Shown: positions 17,744 through 27,158 of the stretch, piece after piece
Layout: each line of letters begins with the position of its first letter
How positions within the stretch are numbered: position 1 is the stretch's first letter
Source: Flavobacterium ginsengisoli
Lineage (GTDB): Bacteria; Bacteroidota; Bacteroidia; Flavobacteriales; Flavobacteriaceae
Direction: 5' to 3'
Assembly: GCF_029625315.1 (NCBI RefSeq)
Contig: NZ_CP121110.1
Location: 3,729,001 to 3,793,000, forward strand
DNA length: 64,000 nucleotides
The notes under the pieces: model-generated
Told to the model about the DNA's origin: nothing
Seen by the model: only the letters and a program-made list of their open reading frames with translations
Databases searched by the model: none
Position numbers and translations under genes: made by a program

Positions 17744-20137
17744 TTATTCTGGTTTAACAACTACAGGTTTCAAACTATCTTTACTTACAGCCAAACTATC
17801 TACAGGCACAACAGGGGCAATTGGTTTTACTGGTGGCGTATATCTTTTGATTTTTTGTTGTATTAATACTGCGTCATTTAAAACGAATGGCGTTGGCATC
17901 ATCCAATTATTTCTTGGTTTAACATTTAATAGCGGATTGCTCATTAAATCGAACGAACTCTCGATTAAATCCATATCAAAAATAGATGATTTATTGATGT
18001 AGAATTCCATTTCAAGCGGTTCGTTGCCTACAACATAATAACATAAAATTTTACTGTCTTCTCTTTGCAGACGGTTTCCTTTTTCGCCAGAAGTTGTCAC
18101 TCCGTTTGCTTTAAAGTTAAAAAATGTCATTTTTGGATTAGCATAAATGTCGTAACGGTTTACTTTTCTGTTTGGAGTAATTTTGATTTTCAGATATCTA
18201 TTATTTCCAATTACGCTGTCTCTTAAAAATTGAATTGTCGGTTTTGGCACTTCAACAACTGGAGCAATTGCGCTATAAGTAAACGTTGTATTGTATTTAC
18301 TTGCCAGCGGAAGCGTATTTAACCCAACTGCTTTTTGATTTTTCTCGCCTAAATACGATTTAGTCCATTCGTCTAAATTTGTGTCATAAGTGGTCCAAAC
18401 AGCAGAATTGTTATCGGCATTGTAAACATATAACAAGCTGTTTGATTTGGCTTTTCCGTATTCGTAGCCAGAATTGTATCCTGCGTAAACGAAAAATGCG
18501 ATAGAAGTAAGAAAGAAAACAACAATCCAAGCTCCTTTTTTAGCAAAAGCTCCAAATATCGGAAGCAATAATCCGAATAGCAAAACGGTTAAAACGGCAC
18601 TTCCATATAATATTTTAAGTCCTAAACCAATTGGAAACATTACAATAAAAGGCGCAATAATTGCTAGGGCAGGAATAGAGAATATTAAATTCAATCCTAA
18701 ACTATAGTGCTGTGTAAAGACAAAGATTCCGAATAATAAAATTCCGAAATATACAGGAATGATTAAAAAGCCTGCACCAGTTAAGCTGTTGGCTAAAAAA
18801 GCATTAATGATAATCCAAAGCAATAGAGGCGCCACAAAATGGTTCATGGTAATTTTAGCTTCAGAGAAATGATGATAGAAAGCAAAACAAATAGCAATGC
18901 TCAAAGTAACAAAAGCACCAATATAGGCATGCCCGTTATAGGTAAATCCGTTTAGAAGATCAGAATATTGCGGATAAATTTCAAGAAGAAGTTTCCATCC
19001 TAAAAAGGTTACTAATCCTGCAATTATAATAGATCCTAGAAGCGGAACAAACCCTTTGAAAATTTCTGTGAAAGTGATGATTCTTTTTGCTTTTCCAACA
19101 AAAATGAAAACAATCAATAAACCTAGAGCAATAAGTGTCATTGGCATTACCCAAGTAAACGGATAACTAATGAAGGTAAAAGGAACATTGAAATAAACAT
19201 TATCTTCTGTAGACTCCGTTTGGTTTAAATCAATATTGGTGAAGTATTTCAGCAAAGGCATGATGTAAGTGCCTTGATGTGCTAATGTAGTTTTGTTTAG
19301 ATGCTGAACATCATCTTGTTGTGTGTGATAGTTGAAATGACCATCGATAAAAGCAAAATTGAAACCTTGAATGTTTCCTTGTTCTCTAAAGACAGTTAGA
19401 TCAGTGTCGTTAGGAAGCATTTTGTAAATACTGTACATCAAAGAATTTGAGACTGGGTAAGAAGGTTTTGCTTTAGTAAATTCTTTAACTAGCGCTTGGT
19501 TTCCTTTATTGGTTTCCATTAGCATGTAGCTTGGCCCAGAACTTCCTCTTGCTTCAAAATTTAAAACCAAACCAACATCTTTTGCCCAAGGATGCTTGTT
19601 TACGAATAAAGCTGCTCCGTTTAACCCTAATTCTTCTGCATCAGAAAATAAGATGATAATATCGTTCTTTTGAGGATGTTTTGAGTATAAAAAGGCACGT
19701 ACACCTTCTAAAATTGTTGCAACGCCAGAAGCGTCATCGCTTGCTCCTTTTGAAAAAGAGTGAGGTGCACTGTCATAATGAGAAAGAAGTAAAAGTGCTT
19801 TTGTATTGTTTGTTCCTTTAATTCGAGCCAAAATATTTTTTGACTTTACCAAAAGACCTTTATCATTTAGAGTAAAACCTTCCTGAACACTTGTTTCTAA
19901 ACCTATTCTATTTAATTCAAGCTTAAGATAATTAGCAACTAGTTCGTGATTGGTAGATCCGACATAGTGCGGTTTCTGTGCAATAATTTCAACCTGATTT
20001 AAGGCTCTTTCGGTCGAAAATTCGGCCAGCGCTTCGTCATCTTTCGAAATTCCTTGCGGCATCATCGTGGCATATATAATACCGAGTAAAGCTAAAACGC
20101 AGACTATGGCGAGAATTGAGGTGGGGTTTTTTCTCAT
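17744..20137 (-). CDS. M28 family metallopeptidase with membrane domain
   Basis: The 797-residue protein starts with one membrane segment (residues 8-24), then an extracytoplasmic M28 aminopeptidase domain at about residues 40-300. The zinc ligands and catalytic acid are visible: H120 in SHYDSAP, D134 in GASDDASG, E168-E169 in DAEELG, E195 in NFEARG and a later histidine in HTQQDD. About eight membrane helices follow at residues 330-560, then a periplasmic beta-rich C-terminal domain. This layout matches the ER-type Fxna/M28 relatives found in Bacteroidota. It lies between the zinc-ribbon gene and the TPR gene in one direction. Confidence 0.93.
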   Translation of the reverse strand: MRKNPTSILAIVCVLALLGIIYATMMPQGISKDDEALAEFSTERALNQVEIIAQKPHYVGSTNHELVANYLKLELNRIGLETSVQEGFTLNDKGLLVKSKNILARIKGTNNTKALLLLSHYDSAPHSFSKGASDDASGVATILEGVRAFLYSKHPQKNDIIILFSDAEELGLNGAALFVNKHPWAKDVGLVLNFEARGSSGPSYMLMETNKGNQALVKEFTKAKPSYPVSNSLMYSIYKMLPNDTDLTVFREQGNIQGFNFAFIDGHFNYHTQQDDVQHLNKTTLAHQGTYIMPLLKYFTNIDLNQTESTEDNVYFNVPFTFISYPFTWVMPMTLIALGLLIVFIFVGKAKRIITFTEIFKGFVPLLGSIIIAGLVTFLGWKLLLEIYPQYSDLLNGFTYNGHAYIGAFVTLSIAICFAFYHHFSEAKITMNHFVAPLLLWIIINAFLANSLTGAGFLIIPVYFGILLFGIFVFTQHYSLGLNLIFSIPALAIIAPFIVMFPIGLGLKILYGSAVLTVLLFGLLLPIFGAFAKKGAWIVVFFLTSIAFFVYAGYNSGYEYGKAKSNSLLYVYNADNNSAVWTTYDTNLDEWTKSYLGEKNQKAVGLNTLPLASKYNTTFTYSAIAPVVEVPKPTIQFLRDSVIGNNRYLKIKITPNRKVNRYDIYANPKMTFFNFKANGVTTSGEKGNRLQREDSKILCYYVVGNEPLEMEFYINKSSIFDMDLIESSFDLMSNPLLNVKPRNNWMMPTPFVLNDAVLIQQKIKRYTPPVKPIAPVVPVDSLAVSKDSLKPVVVKPE

Positions 20138-20152
20138 GGTGAATAATACTAA

Positions 20153-20500
20153 CTATATTTCTTTTTTAACAAGCATAAAATAATCATTGTCCAAGGAACG
20201 ATAGCCTTGATCGTACAAGAAATAATATGTATTTCCTGTCTTGGTTTGTAAAATGTTTGTAAAGAACTCAAAATCAAAGCCTTTTGTTAATAATTTGTCT
20301 CGAGAAGCTTTCGATTTTCCGTCTACATTTAACTCTGCCAAAATACGGTAATTTTTGCGTAACTTGTTGTTTATATTTCGCATGAAATTTGTACTATCTT
20401 TATTTATTTTGTTATTGTACGCATTTCTACAACTATCAGAACAGAATTTCTTGTCTTCGCGACCGAAAATTTTGGCTGAGCATTCGAGGCATGTTTTCAT
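20153..20500 (-). CDS. small zinc-ribbon protein
   Basis: This 115-residue protein opens with a four-cysteine zinc knuckle, CLECSAKIFGREDKKFCSDSC, of which the landmarks are C4, C7, C20 and C24. The rest is charged and ends in YFMLVKKEI. The knuckle type (DUF2116-like) often binds nucleic acids or proteins, but no partner is known. Its ATG overlaps the stop of the upstream GNAT-nitrilase gene by four bases, so the two are translationally coupled. Confidence 0.75.
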   Translation of the reverse strand: MKTCLECSAKIFGREDKKFCSDSCRNAYNNKINKDSTNFMRNINNKLRKNYRILAELNVDGKSKASRDKLLTKGFDFEFFTNILQTKTGNTYYFLYDQGYRSLDNDYFMLVKKEI

Positions 20501-22026
20501 GAATTCAATTTTTTAATTTCGTAAAGGTCAGATCTACGGTCTTTTAATGTTTTTACACTTCCATGTTCGTGAAGCTCTTTTAATAAATTTAAATCAACAT
20601 CAACAATAAGCGTCATTTCTGTGTTTGGAGTAGCTTCTGCTTTGATTCCGTTACTTGGAAAAGCAAAATCTGATGGCGTAAATACAGAAGACTGCGCATA
20701 TTGTATATCCATATTATTTACTTTCGGAAGATTTCCAACGCAACCTGCTATGGCTACATAACACTCATTTTCGATAGCACGCGCTTGCGAACAATGTTTT
20801 ACACGAGTATAACCGTTTTGAGTATCGGTTAAAAATGGCACAAACAAAATATCCATTCCTTCATCTGCTAAAAGTCTCGAAAGTTCAGGAAACTCGACAT
20901 CATAGCAGATTAAAATTCCGATTTTACCACAATCGGTATCAAAGGTTTTAAATTGAGATCCGCCTTTCATTCCCCAATGAATAACTTCATTTGGTGTAAT
21001 ATGAATTTTGGTATACATTTCTGAAGTTCCGTCTCTTTTACATAAAAATCCAACATTGTAAAGATTTCCGCCTTCTAAATAAGGCATACTTCCTGTAATA
21101 ATGTTGATATTGTATGAAATGGCAAATTCCTGAAAACGCTTTCTAATAGGATCAGAGTGGCGGGCAAGTTCACGAATGGCTTCTGCCTCAGATAGATGAT
21201 TATAATCGGCCATTAATGGCGCAATAAACAATTCTGGAAACAAAGCAAAATCAGAACCATAACCCGAAACGGCATCAATAAAAAATTCTGCTTGTTCAAA
21301 AAGTGCTTCAACATTATTAAGCGGACGCATCTGCCACTGAATTAGTCCTAGACGAATAATGTTTTTCTTTAAATTAATCAGTTTCGGACTATCATCATAG
21401 TAAATATTATTCCATTCCAATAGAACCGCAAATTCTTTCGATTCTTCGTCACCTTCCAGATAATTCTTGATGATTCTCAAAACATGAAAATCGTTGCTTA
21501 ACTGAAAAGAAAGAACTGGATCGTACAATTCTTTGGTACGCACTTTTTCGATATACGTTTTTGGAGACATCTTTTTGGCATGTTCTCTATAGTTCGGAAT
21601 TCTCCCTGCAAAGACAATCGCCTTGAGGTTCAATTGTTCGCAAAGTTCCTTTCTTGCATCATACAAACGGCGCCCTAAACGCAAGCCTCTATAATTGGGG
21701 TGAATAAAAACATCTATGCCGTATAAAATTTCAGCATTTGGATTGTGGGTCGAAAAGGTATAATCGCCACTAATTTGCTGATAATTATGTCTTTTTTCTA
21801 CTAATTTTTCGTCAACAATAAGAGATAGGGCAGAGCCAACAACTTTTCCGTCAACCAAAATCACCAGCTGTCCTTCTGGAAAAATTGAAAGAAGTCTTTC
21901 TATATCCTCAGATCTCCAATAAGAATCTGCCATTTCTGGATATGACTCAATCATTGATTTCTTTAATTGTTTATAGTCTTCTATTTCAAGATTTCTTAAC
22001 TCTACTTTTTTAATTTTTGCTTGCAT
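20497..22026 (-). CDS. GNAT acetyltransferase fused to a nitrilase-family hydrolase
   Basis: The 509-residue protein joins an N-terminal GNAT domain (about 1-200, with the acetyl-CoA loop NYRGLRLGRRLYDAR near residue 113) to a C-terminal carbon-nitrogen hydrolase domain (about 225-490). The nitrilase triad is visible as E in FPELFIAP, K in YTKIHITPNE and C in ILICYDVEFPE. The fusion is known in other bacteria as a predicted bifunctional enzyme, and its natural substrate is not established. A good Bacteroidota promoter lies just upstream. The zinc-ribbon gene is coupled downstream. Confidence 0.92.
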   Translation of the reverse strand: MQAKIKKVELRNLEIEDYKQLKKSMIESYPEMADSYWRSEDIERLLSIFPEGQLVILVDGKVVGSALSLIVDEKLVEKRHNYQQISGDYTFSTHNPNAEILYGIDVFIHPNYRGLRLGRRLYDARKELCEQLNLKAIVFAGRIPNYREHAKKMSPKTYIEKVRTKELYDPVLSFQLSNDFHVLRIIKNYLEGDEESKEFAVLLEWNNIYYDDSPKLINLKKNIIRLGLIQWQMRPLNNVEALFEQAEFFIDAVSGYGSDFALFPELFIAPLMADYNHLSEAEAIRELARHSDPIRKRFQEFAISYNINIITGSMPYLEGGNLYNVGFLCKRDGTSEMYTKIHITPNEVIHWGMKGGSQFKTFDTDCGKIGILICYDVEFPELSRLLADEGMDILFVPFLTDTQNGYTRVKHCSQARAIENECYVAIAGCVGNLPKVNNMDIQYAQSSVFTPSDFAFPSNGIKAEATPNTEMTLIVDVDLNLLKELHEHGSVKTLKDRRSDLYEIKKLNS

Positions 22027-22042
22027 ATCGTAAGATTTATCT

Positions 22043-22074
22043 CAAATATACAAAAAACAAATTCCATTTACAAA
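22043..22074 (-). promoter_or_regulatory. complete Bacteroidota promoter of the GNAT-nitrilase operon
   Basis: On the minus strand TTTG (22074-22071) is followed after 20 bases by TATATTTG (22050-22043), a full match to TTTG-N17-23-TAnnTTTG. Transcription should start about 10 bases before the ATG at 22026. Confidence 0.75.
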
Positions 22075-22203
22075 CGCTTACAAATAGTTACAGTCGATAG
22101 TAAATAGTTAACAACCGACTGTCAATGTTGAGGTTTGGCATCTTTGCAGTGTTGAATTCAATAAACGATTCAATTTAATAATAACATTAAAACAGTATAC
22201 GCC

Positions 22204-22536
22204 ATGAGTGCAATTAGAAACAAAGTACAATTAATCGGGAATGTTGGTAATGATCCAGAAATTAAAACATTAGAAAGCGGGAGAAAACTTGCGCATCTTA
22301 CAATCGCAACAAATGAGATTTATAGAAATGATAAAGGCGAAAAAGTAGAGCAAACCGAATGGCATCGCATAACTGCTTGGGGGAAAACAGCGGAAATTAT
22401 CGAAAAGTATGTTGTAAAAGGGAAAGAAATCGCTGTTGAAGGAAAACTAACGCACAGAAGCTACGATGACAAAAACGGCGAAAAGCGCTATATAACGGAG
22501 GTTGTTATAGATGAAATTTTACTGTTGAGTAAATAA
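22204..22536 (+). CDS. ssb: single-stranded DNA-binding protein, short form
   Basis: This is a 110-residue OB-fold protein starting MSAIRNKVQLIGNVGNDPE, with the usual EWHRITAWGKTAEIIEKYV core. It ends in EILLLSK directly after the OB fold and lacks the linker and acidic C-terminal tip that recruits repair proteins. It is therefore probably a secondary SSB of the cell, used in recombination or under stress, rather than the replicative one. It is divergent from the GNAT-nitrilase gene and followed by a strong terminator. Confidence 0.93.
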   Translation: MSAIRNKVQLIGNVGNDPEIKTLESGRKLAHLTIATNEIYRNDKGEKVEQTEWHRITAWGKTAEIIEKYVVKGKEIAVEGKLTHRSYDDKNGEKRYITEVVIDEILLLSK

Positions 22537-22554
22537 TCTTTTTTGCGAAATAAT

Positions 22555-22590
22555 AAAACCCGACAGGTTTTTAAAACCTGTCGGGTTTTA
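22555..22590. terminator. bidirectional terminator after ssb
   Basis: CCCGACAGGTTTT pairs exactly with AAAACCTGTCGGG, with A and T runs on each side. It separates ssb from the convergent DUF2461 gene. Confidence 0.9.
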
Positions 22591-22610
22591 TACTTTACGG
22601 AAAATTGTTT

Positions 22611-23303
22611 TTATAAAATTGAAACGCCATTAGCATCGGTTATAAGTACTTCGCTCATATAATCAAAGAAAGGTCGCATGTTTTTGAAAGCATCTAAAGC
22701 CAGTTCTAAAAATTGTGGACTCAATACTTCTTCATCAGTAAAACGTTTTATAACCAAAAATTGTTTGAAACGAAGTAAATCAATTGCAGGATGATCTACA
22801 TCAAAACCTTTTGGTTTTGTTTTAAGCTGTTCGCCTTGCAAAGTTCCAAAATTGCTTTTAAAAGATTCTGAATTCAATATTTCCTGAAAGGTTTCGGGAT
22901 CTTGAGCAAATTCTGTTCTTATTCGTTTTAAATCTGTTGCGTTTGGTCCCCAAAAACCACCTGCAAAAAAACTGTTTCCTTTTTCGAGATGAAAATAATA
23001 ACCGCCGCGTCGTGCTGCAGTTGCACGTGTGTAACTTCCGCCCCAATAATGTTTAAAAGGTGTTTTATCTTTAGAAAAACGAATATCGCGATAGATTCTA
23101 TAAACGCTTTTTTTGCCAGAAGTATTTTCTAAAACATCAGTTTTGGAAAGCTCTTTTAGTAAAGCGCCTGCAAAGTTTTCAATATGATTAAGTTCTATTA
23201 AATATTGTGATTTATGCTGTTCGAACCAGGGTTTGTTGTTATTTTGTTTTAGCTCAACCAAAAAGTCAAGACTTGATTTCGGTATTGTAATATCGTTTTT
23301 CAT
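22611..23303 (-). CDS. DUF2461 family protein
   Basis: The 230-residue protein matches the DUF2461 (TIGR02453) family: FLVELKQNNNKPWFEQHK at the start, YRDIRFSKDKTPFKHYWG near residue 68, and GGYYFHLEKGNSFFAGGFW near residue 100 (all family landmarks). The function is unknown for the whole family. It is cytoplasmic with no signal peptide. It stands alone. Confidence 0.9.
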   Translation of the reverse strand: MKNDITIPKSSLDFLVELKQNNNKPWFEQHKSQYLIELNHIENFAGALLKELSKTDVLENTSGKKSVYRIYRDIRFSKDKTPFKHYWGGSYTRATAARRGGYYFHLEKGNSFFAGGFWGPNATDLKRIRTEFAQDPETFQEILNSESFKSNFGTLQGEQLKTKPKGFDVDHPAIDLLRFKQFLVIKRFTDEEVLSPQFLELALDAFKNMRPFFDYMSEVLITDANGVSIL

Positions 23304-23344
23304 AATGGAGTTTAAGAATCGAGAAATGACTGCAATTTAAAACT

Positions 23345-23377
23345 AAAAAACCCACCAGAGAAATCTGATGGGTTTTT
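23345..23377 (-). terminator. terminator of the small Cys/Lys-rich gene
   Basis: CCCACCAGA pairs with TCTGATGGG around a GAAA loop (one mismatch), with A and T runs outside. Confidence 0.75.
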
Positions 23378-23387
23378 CTATATCGTG

Positions 23388-23574
23388 TTAAGCAGTTTTT
23401 TTGAATAAATCAAACATAGGACAGCGTGAGCAGCGTTTCTTTTCACTTTTCTTATACTTCTCGCGAGCAAGAAGATTTACAATTTTCGATCTTCTTAATT
23501 TTGTCAAGGATAACAGCGTTTTTCTTTTTCTTCTTATCCTTTTTTTTGTCCTTGTCTTTTTCTTTCTTGCTCAC
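23388..23574 (-). CDS. small lysine- and cysteine-rich protein (frameshifted)
   Basis: I find a short gene here that starts with GTG at 23574 after a GAGGAAAAA ribosome site. It encodes a very lysine-rich stretch (SKKEKDKDKKKDKKKKK), then AVILDKIKKIENCKSSC. The frame breaks at GCGAGC (23463-23468). Removing one base gives SSCCEKYKKSEKKRCSRCP followed by MFDLFKKTA, 61 residues in all. Five cysteines in the second half (CxxxCC and CxxC) suggest a metal site. The family is not recognised with certainty. The gene has its own terminator. The alternative reading on the plus strand (23401-23586) is a low-complexity shadow. Confidence 0.6.
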
Positions 23575-23656
23575 TTTTTCCTCTGAATTTTAAAAACAGA
23601 GACAAATATAAACCAAAAAAGTTATTTTTAAATATTCTAAATAAACTTTAACTTTT

Positions 23657-24175
23657 TTATTTAGGATTGATAGCGATCGAACTAGTAACTGTTAATTGCT
23701 GAATATCACGATCAAACAAATAAAGTCCTCCTTTGTCCTCGCCAATCAAGTTGATTTTGTCCAAAATAGATTTAGCTGTTGCTTCTTCTTCGATTTGTTC
23801 AGAAACGTACCATTGCAAGAAATTATGAGTTGCATAATCTTTTTCTTCAAAAGTAATGTGTACTAATTCGTTGATAGATTTTGAAACAAAAAGTTCGTGG
23901 TTATATAGTTCCTCAAACATTTCTTTAAAAGTAGAATATGTTATTTTAGGCGCTTTTAAATCTGTAACTTGAGCATGTCCGCCACGTTCATTTACATATT
24001 TTACCAATTTAAGCATATGTGCACGCTCTTCGTCTGATTGTGTGTACATAAATTGAGCAATTCCTTCCAATCCTTGTACTTCTGCCCAACAAGCCATTGA
24101 CAAGTAAGTTTGCGAAGATTCTGCTTCTATTCTGATTTGCTTGTTTAAAGCCGATTCAATATTTTTTGATAGCAT
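23657..24175 (-). CDS. ferritin
   Basis: This is a 172-residue non-haem ferritin that oxidises and stores iron in a 24-subunit shell. Ferroxidase ligands are visible as E17 in IEAESSQTY, E50 and H53 in DEERAHM, E94 near HELF and Q127 region in SEQIEEEA. The length and the four-helix pattern are typical of bacterial FtnA. It is a single gene. No Fur-type site was identified. Confidence 0.95.
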   Translation of the reverse strand: MLSKNIESALNKQIRIEAESSQTYLSMACWAEVQGLEGIAQFMYTQSDEERAHMLKLVKYVNERGGHAQVTDLKAPKITYSTFKEMFEELYNHELFVSKSINELVHITFEEKDYATHNFLQWYVSEQIEEEATAKSILDKINLIGEDKGGLYLFDRDIQQLTVTSSIAINPK

Positions 24176-24270
24176 AATAGGTGTCTTTTTTGTAAAATTA
24201 AGAAAAATTATTCATTTCATTTTTGCGAAAGCTCGAAAACATTAGACTTTTAGATCGATTTTCGTTGAAA

Positions 24271-25722
24271 TTAATAGGAACTGATTTTCTCAAAAGTAGC
24301 GGGATTTGAAAATATCGATTTGCTTATGATTGAATTTCTATTGTTTTCTATCATAAAACCATCGGTAAATTTTCTCATAATAAATTGCTTTGAAGCATCA
24401 TCGTAATAGCTTAGAATGTAATAGTTCTTTAATTCTAGAGCATGGTACAATGTTATTTTTTTATTGAAATTCAAATAGTAAAACAAGTTCTCACTTGCCA
24501 TTGGTTCTGATTGTTTGTCGCTTATGAAATCTAAATTTTCATTTAACATTGCATCAAAATAAACTATTTTATTTATTGAATAATATTCGCGAACTCCAAA
24601 CTCTTCGGGAGAATCAGATTTAAAATAGTAATCGAAAGATTCTCCAAAACCACTAAAAGTAATAAAACTGTTTTTTTTGTTTTTAATTACAGAAATACTA
24701 GGAGTAAGTCCGTCCAAATCTTTAAGAAATTTTGCAGTGTTTTTTAATTGCTGAGGTTTCTTGTTGTTAATCTGAAGAAAGAAAGGCGAGTTTTTAAAGG
24801 GAATAGTATCATTTTTTGAAAAGGAATACTTCTTAATGCTGTTTTTAGTATCAAAATCTTTTACTTCAAACAACAATTCGTCTTTATTTGTTGCAATTTG
24901 AAATAGCTTTTTATCATTATAAAATGAATTTACTGTTCTTAGTGGACTTTTAGAAACAGAACGATCAAAAGTTCTTCCCTTCATAATACCAGTATTCAGG
25001 TTAACCTCAAAAACTTGTGTTCGCTCTAGACGATCATCAAATGTAAAAATGAGACGTCCATCAGCCAAATAGAATTTGCTTATTTGTGATGTGAGATTAG
25101 GAGGATTAAGTACTCCCGATTCTATTTTTTTAATTGGAAAGTATTTGAGGAGAGCATTGAAAGAAATATTTACATTCTGTTTGTTTTTAAAAGTAAAAGC
25201 AGAAAAATCAAGCATTTTAATTTCACACTTTTGATTCTCAAATTTGTAAAGAAGCAGATGTTCAAGTTCTTTTTCTTTGGCAAGAATGTAAAAGGTATTA
25301 TTCTCTTGAAAAAAATTTATAATGTACTCGTGATTTCTCGGAAAATCAAAATTTAAGGATTCTGATTTTTTTTGAGCTAGATTGTAAGTGGTAATGAGAA
25401 TATTTTTATTATTTCCTGAAATCCAATATAATGTTGGTTTTTGTCCCGCACTAATAGTAGCGCCCAATAGGTTTCTATTTGCTTCTTTCTTTATTAAATC
25501 TGTAAATTGATTGGTTAGAAACAATGACTTATTGTATTTCAAAATATTTATGTTCTGATTGTCCCAAACAAAGGCATAAATGTCTTTAGATTCTTTGTCT
25601 TCAATATTTAGAATTTGAGTTTTTTCCAGATTATTTAAAGATAATGGTAACGAATTTAAGACTGTTTGACTGAACAGAACGCTTTTAGAAAATAATAGAG
25701 AAAGGAGTAGCAGTTTTTTCAT
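24271..25722 (-). CDS. secreted protein of unknown function, paralogue A
   Basis: The 483-residue protein has a signal peptide (residues 1-19, ending LFSQ) and no recognised domain. It is clearly related along its whole length to the protein at 27159-28553. Shared landmarks are ILKYNKSLFL, PTLYWISG, VNSFYNDKKLFQI, DELLFEVKD and NTAKFLKDLDG. The repeated short strands suggest a beta-propeller-like fold, which is inference. It follows the OmpA gene in the same direction, after a terminator, so it probably has its own promoter. Confidence 0.7.
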   Translation of the reverse strand: MKKLLLLSLLFSKSVLFSQTVLNSLPLSLNNLEKTQILNIEDKESKDIYAFVWDNQNINILKYNKSLFLTNQFTDLIKKEANRNLLGATISAGQKPTLYWISGNNKNILITTYNLAQKKSESLNFDFPRNHEYIINFFQENNTFYILAKEKELEHLLLYKFENQKCEIKMLDFSAFTFKNKQNVNISFNALLKYFPIKKIESGVLNPPNLTSQISKFYLADGRLIFTFDDRLERTQVFEVNLNTGIMKGRTFDRSVSKSPLRTVNSFYNDKKLFQIATNKDELLFEVKDFDTKNSIKKYSFSKNDTIPFKNSPFFLQINNKKPQQLKNTAKFLKDLDGLTPSISVIKNKKNSFITFSGFGESFDYYFKSDSPEEFGVREYYSINKIVYFDAMLNENLDFISDKQSEPMASENLFYYLNFNKKITLYHALELKNYYILSYYDDASKQFIMRKFTDGFMIENNRNSIISKSIFSNPATFEKISSY

Positions 25723-25792
25723 AAATGAATTTTATCAAATTTTATTCCAAATTTTATGAGATATTTCTGCTGTTTTAAATTTTGAAGCATAA

Positions 25793-25826
25793 AAAAGTCC
25801 TTAAGATTTTTTCTTAAGGACTTTTG
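25793..25826. terminator. terminator after the OmpA gene
   Basis: AAAAGTCCTTAAGA pairs perfectly with TCTTAAGGACTTTT around a short T loop, just downstream of the OmpA stop at 25849. Confidence 0.85.
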
Positions 25827-25848
25827 AATCAAGTCTTCTTAAAAGGAA

Positions 25849-26979
25849 TTATTTTACAATAAAAGTAACTCTTCTAGCCAATCTTCTAGCTTCATCAGAA
25901 TCTTTTTGAATAGATGTATCTGCACCGTTTGCAACAACATTTAAACGAGAAGAATCAATTCCAGCTTTTTCAAAAATAGTTTTTACGTTTTTTGCTCTAG
26001 CATTAGACAGTTTCTCATTGTACTCAGCTTTTCCAACTTGATCTGCATAACCTACAAGGTCAAGAGTAGCAGAAGGATTTTTTCTTAAGTAATTTAAAAC
26101 AATATCAATTGCAGCAGTTGAGTTCTCAATTGGAGTTGTTTTATTGAAGTCGAAATAAACACTGAAATACTTGTCATTAATCATTTTTCTGATTAATTCA
26201 TTATCATTTGGTTGTGGTGCAACTACTTGTTTTTCTACAACTACCTCTTTTTGTGCAGGTCTGTTTTTGATTTGTGATTCTAGATCTGCTACTTTGCTTT
26301 CTAAAGCAGAAATATCACTGTCCTCATCTGAAATTACAGTCCAGTCTGCATGTTTTGTGTTTTTACCTAAGTAAACATTTAAACCAACAGTTCCGTTAAA
26401 GATCAATCCAGAAAACCCCCTGTTGCCAGGAACATATGCTCCGTCAAAAGTACGGTCTTGCGATGCGTTTATAATAGTTGAGAAATCACCCGTTAAAGCA
26501 ACTCTGTTTGATAATCTAATTTGCCCAGTTACTCCAGCAATGAAGTTACCCATTTCATCTGCACCTTTAAAATTATCACTTCTTAATTGAGCATACCCAA
26601 AACCAGCATGTCCTAATAAACCAATGGTGTTAGTCCAGGTTTCAAAATTCATTATACGCCCTAAGTTAGCAACAGCTTGTAAATCTACTCTATAGTATTT
26701 TGAATCAAAATCGATAGAGCTTCCTTTTGCAGTAAAACTGTTGTATCCAAAATCTGCTTTCAAACCGAATTTGTTGTTCAACATGTAACGCACACCTATA
26801 TCTCCAGTCCAAGGACTTAAAGTATTGGTAGAATACCCAGCATTAAATGGTCGCTGCGGTTTATTAACCCCTGCGCCTAAATCTATAGACCATTTATTAT
26901 ACCCGTTATTGTTTTCTGTTTGCGCATGTACTCCAGTTAATGCTAGGGCAAATGCAAGAGTCATTACAACTTTTTTCAT
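25849..26979 (-). CDS. OmpA family outer-membrane protein
   Basis: The 376-residue protein has a signal peptide (ending VHAQ at residue 20), an N-terminal eight-stranded barrel-like region (about 25-205), a short coiled region with LESKVADLESQI near residue 228, and a C-terminal OmpA peptidoglycan-binding domain (about 265-376). The last has the landmarks YFDFNKTTPIEN, LVGYADQVGKAEYN and LSNARAKNV. It should tie the outer membrane to peptidoglycan and is likely abundant. It lies between two genes for secreted paralogues of unknown function. Confidence 0.93.
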   Translation of the reverse strand: MKKVVMTLAFALALTGVHAQTENNNGYNKWSIDLGAGVNKPQRPFNAGYSTNTLSPWTGDIGVRYMLNNKFGLKADFGYNSFTAKGSSIDFDSKYYRVDLQAVANLGRIMNFETWTNTIGLLGHAGFGYAQLRSDNFKGADEMGNFIAGVTGQIRLSNRVALTGDFSTIINASQDRTFDGAYVPGNRGFSGLIFNGTVGLNVYLGKNTKHADWTVISDEDSDISALESKVADLESQIKNRPAQKEVVVEKQVVAPQPNDNELIRKMINDKYFSVYFDFNKTTPIENSTAAIDIVLNYLRKNPSATLDLVGYADQVGKAEYNEKLSNARAKNVKTIFEKAGIDSSRLNVVANGADTSIQKDSDEARRLARRVTFIVK

Positions 26980-27158
26980 TGTTTCTAAATTTTAAATTTT
27001 AGTCCAAAACAACGACAAATTGTAGGTAAAAACTTTCTTTAAAAGCCAAAAAAGTATTAGAATAAGATTAGTGATAAAAATTTAAAGACTATAAAAACAG
27101 TAAAAAAAACAAAAACACATAAATGGTTTTATTTATAAGTTATTGATAGGTAGTGTCT

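Noticed and set aside
23401..23586. Plus-strand open frame of 61 codons
   Set aside because: It is a leucine/phenylalanine-rich shadow of the lysine-rich minus-strand gene at 23388-23574, which has a ribosome site, conserved-looking cysteines and a terminator.
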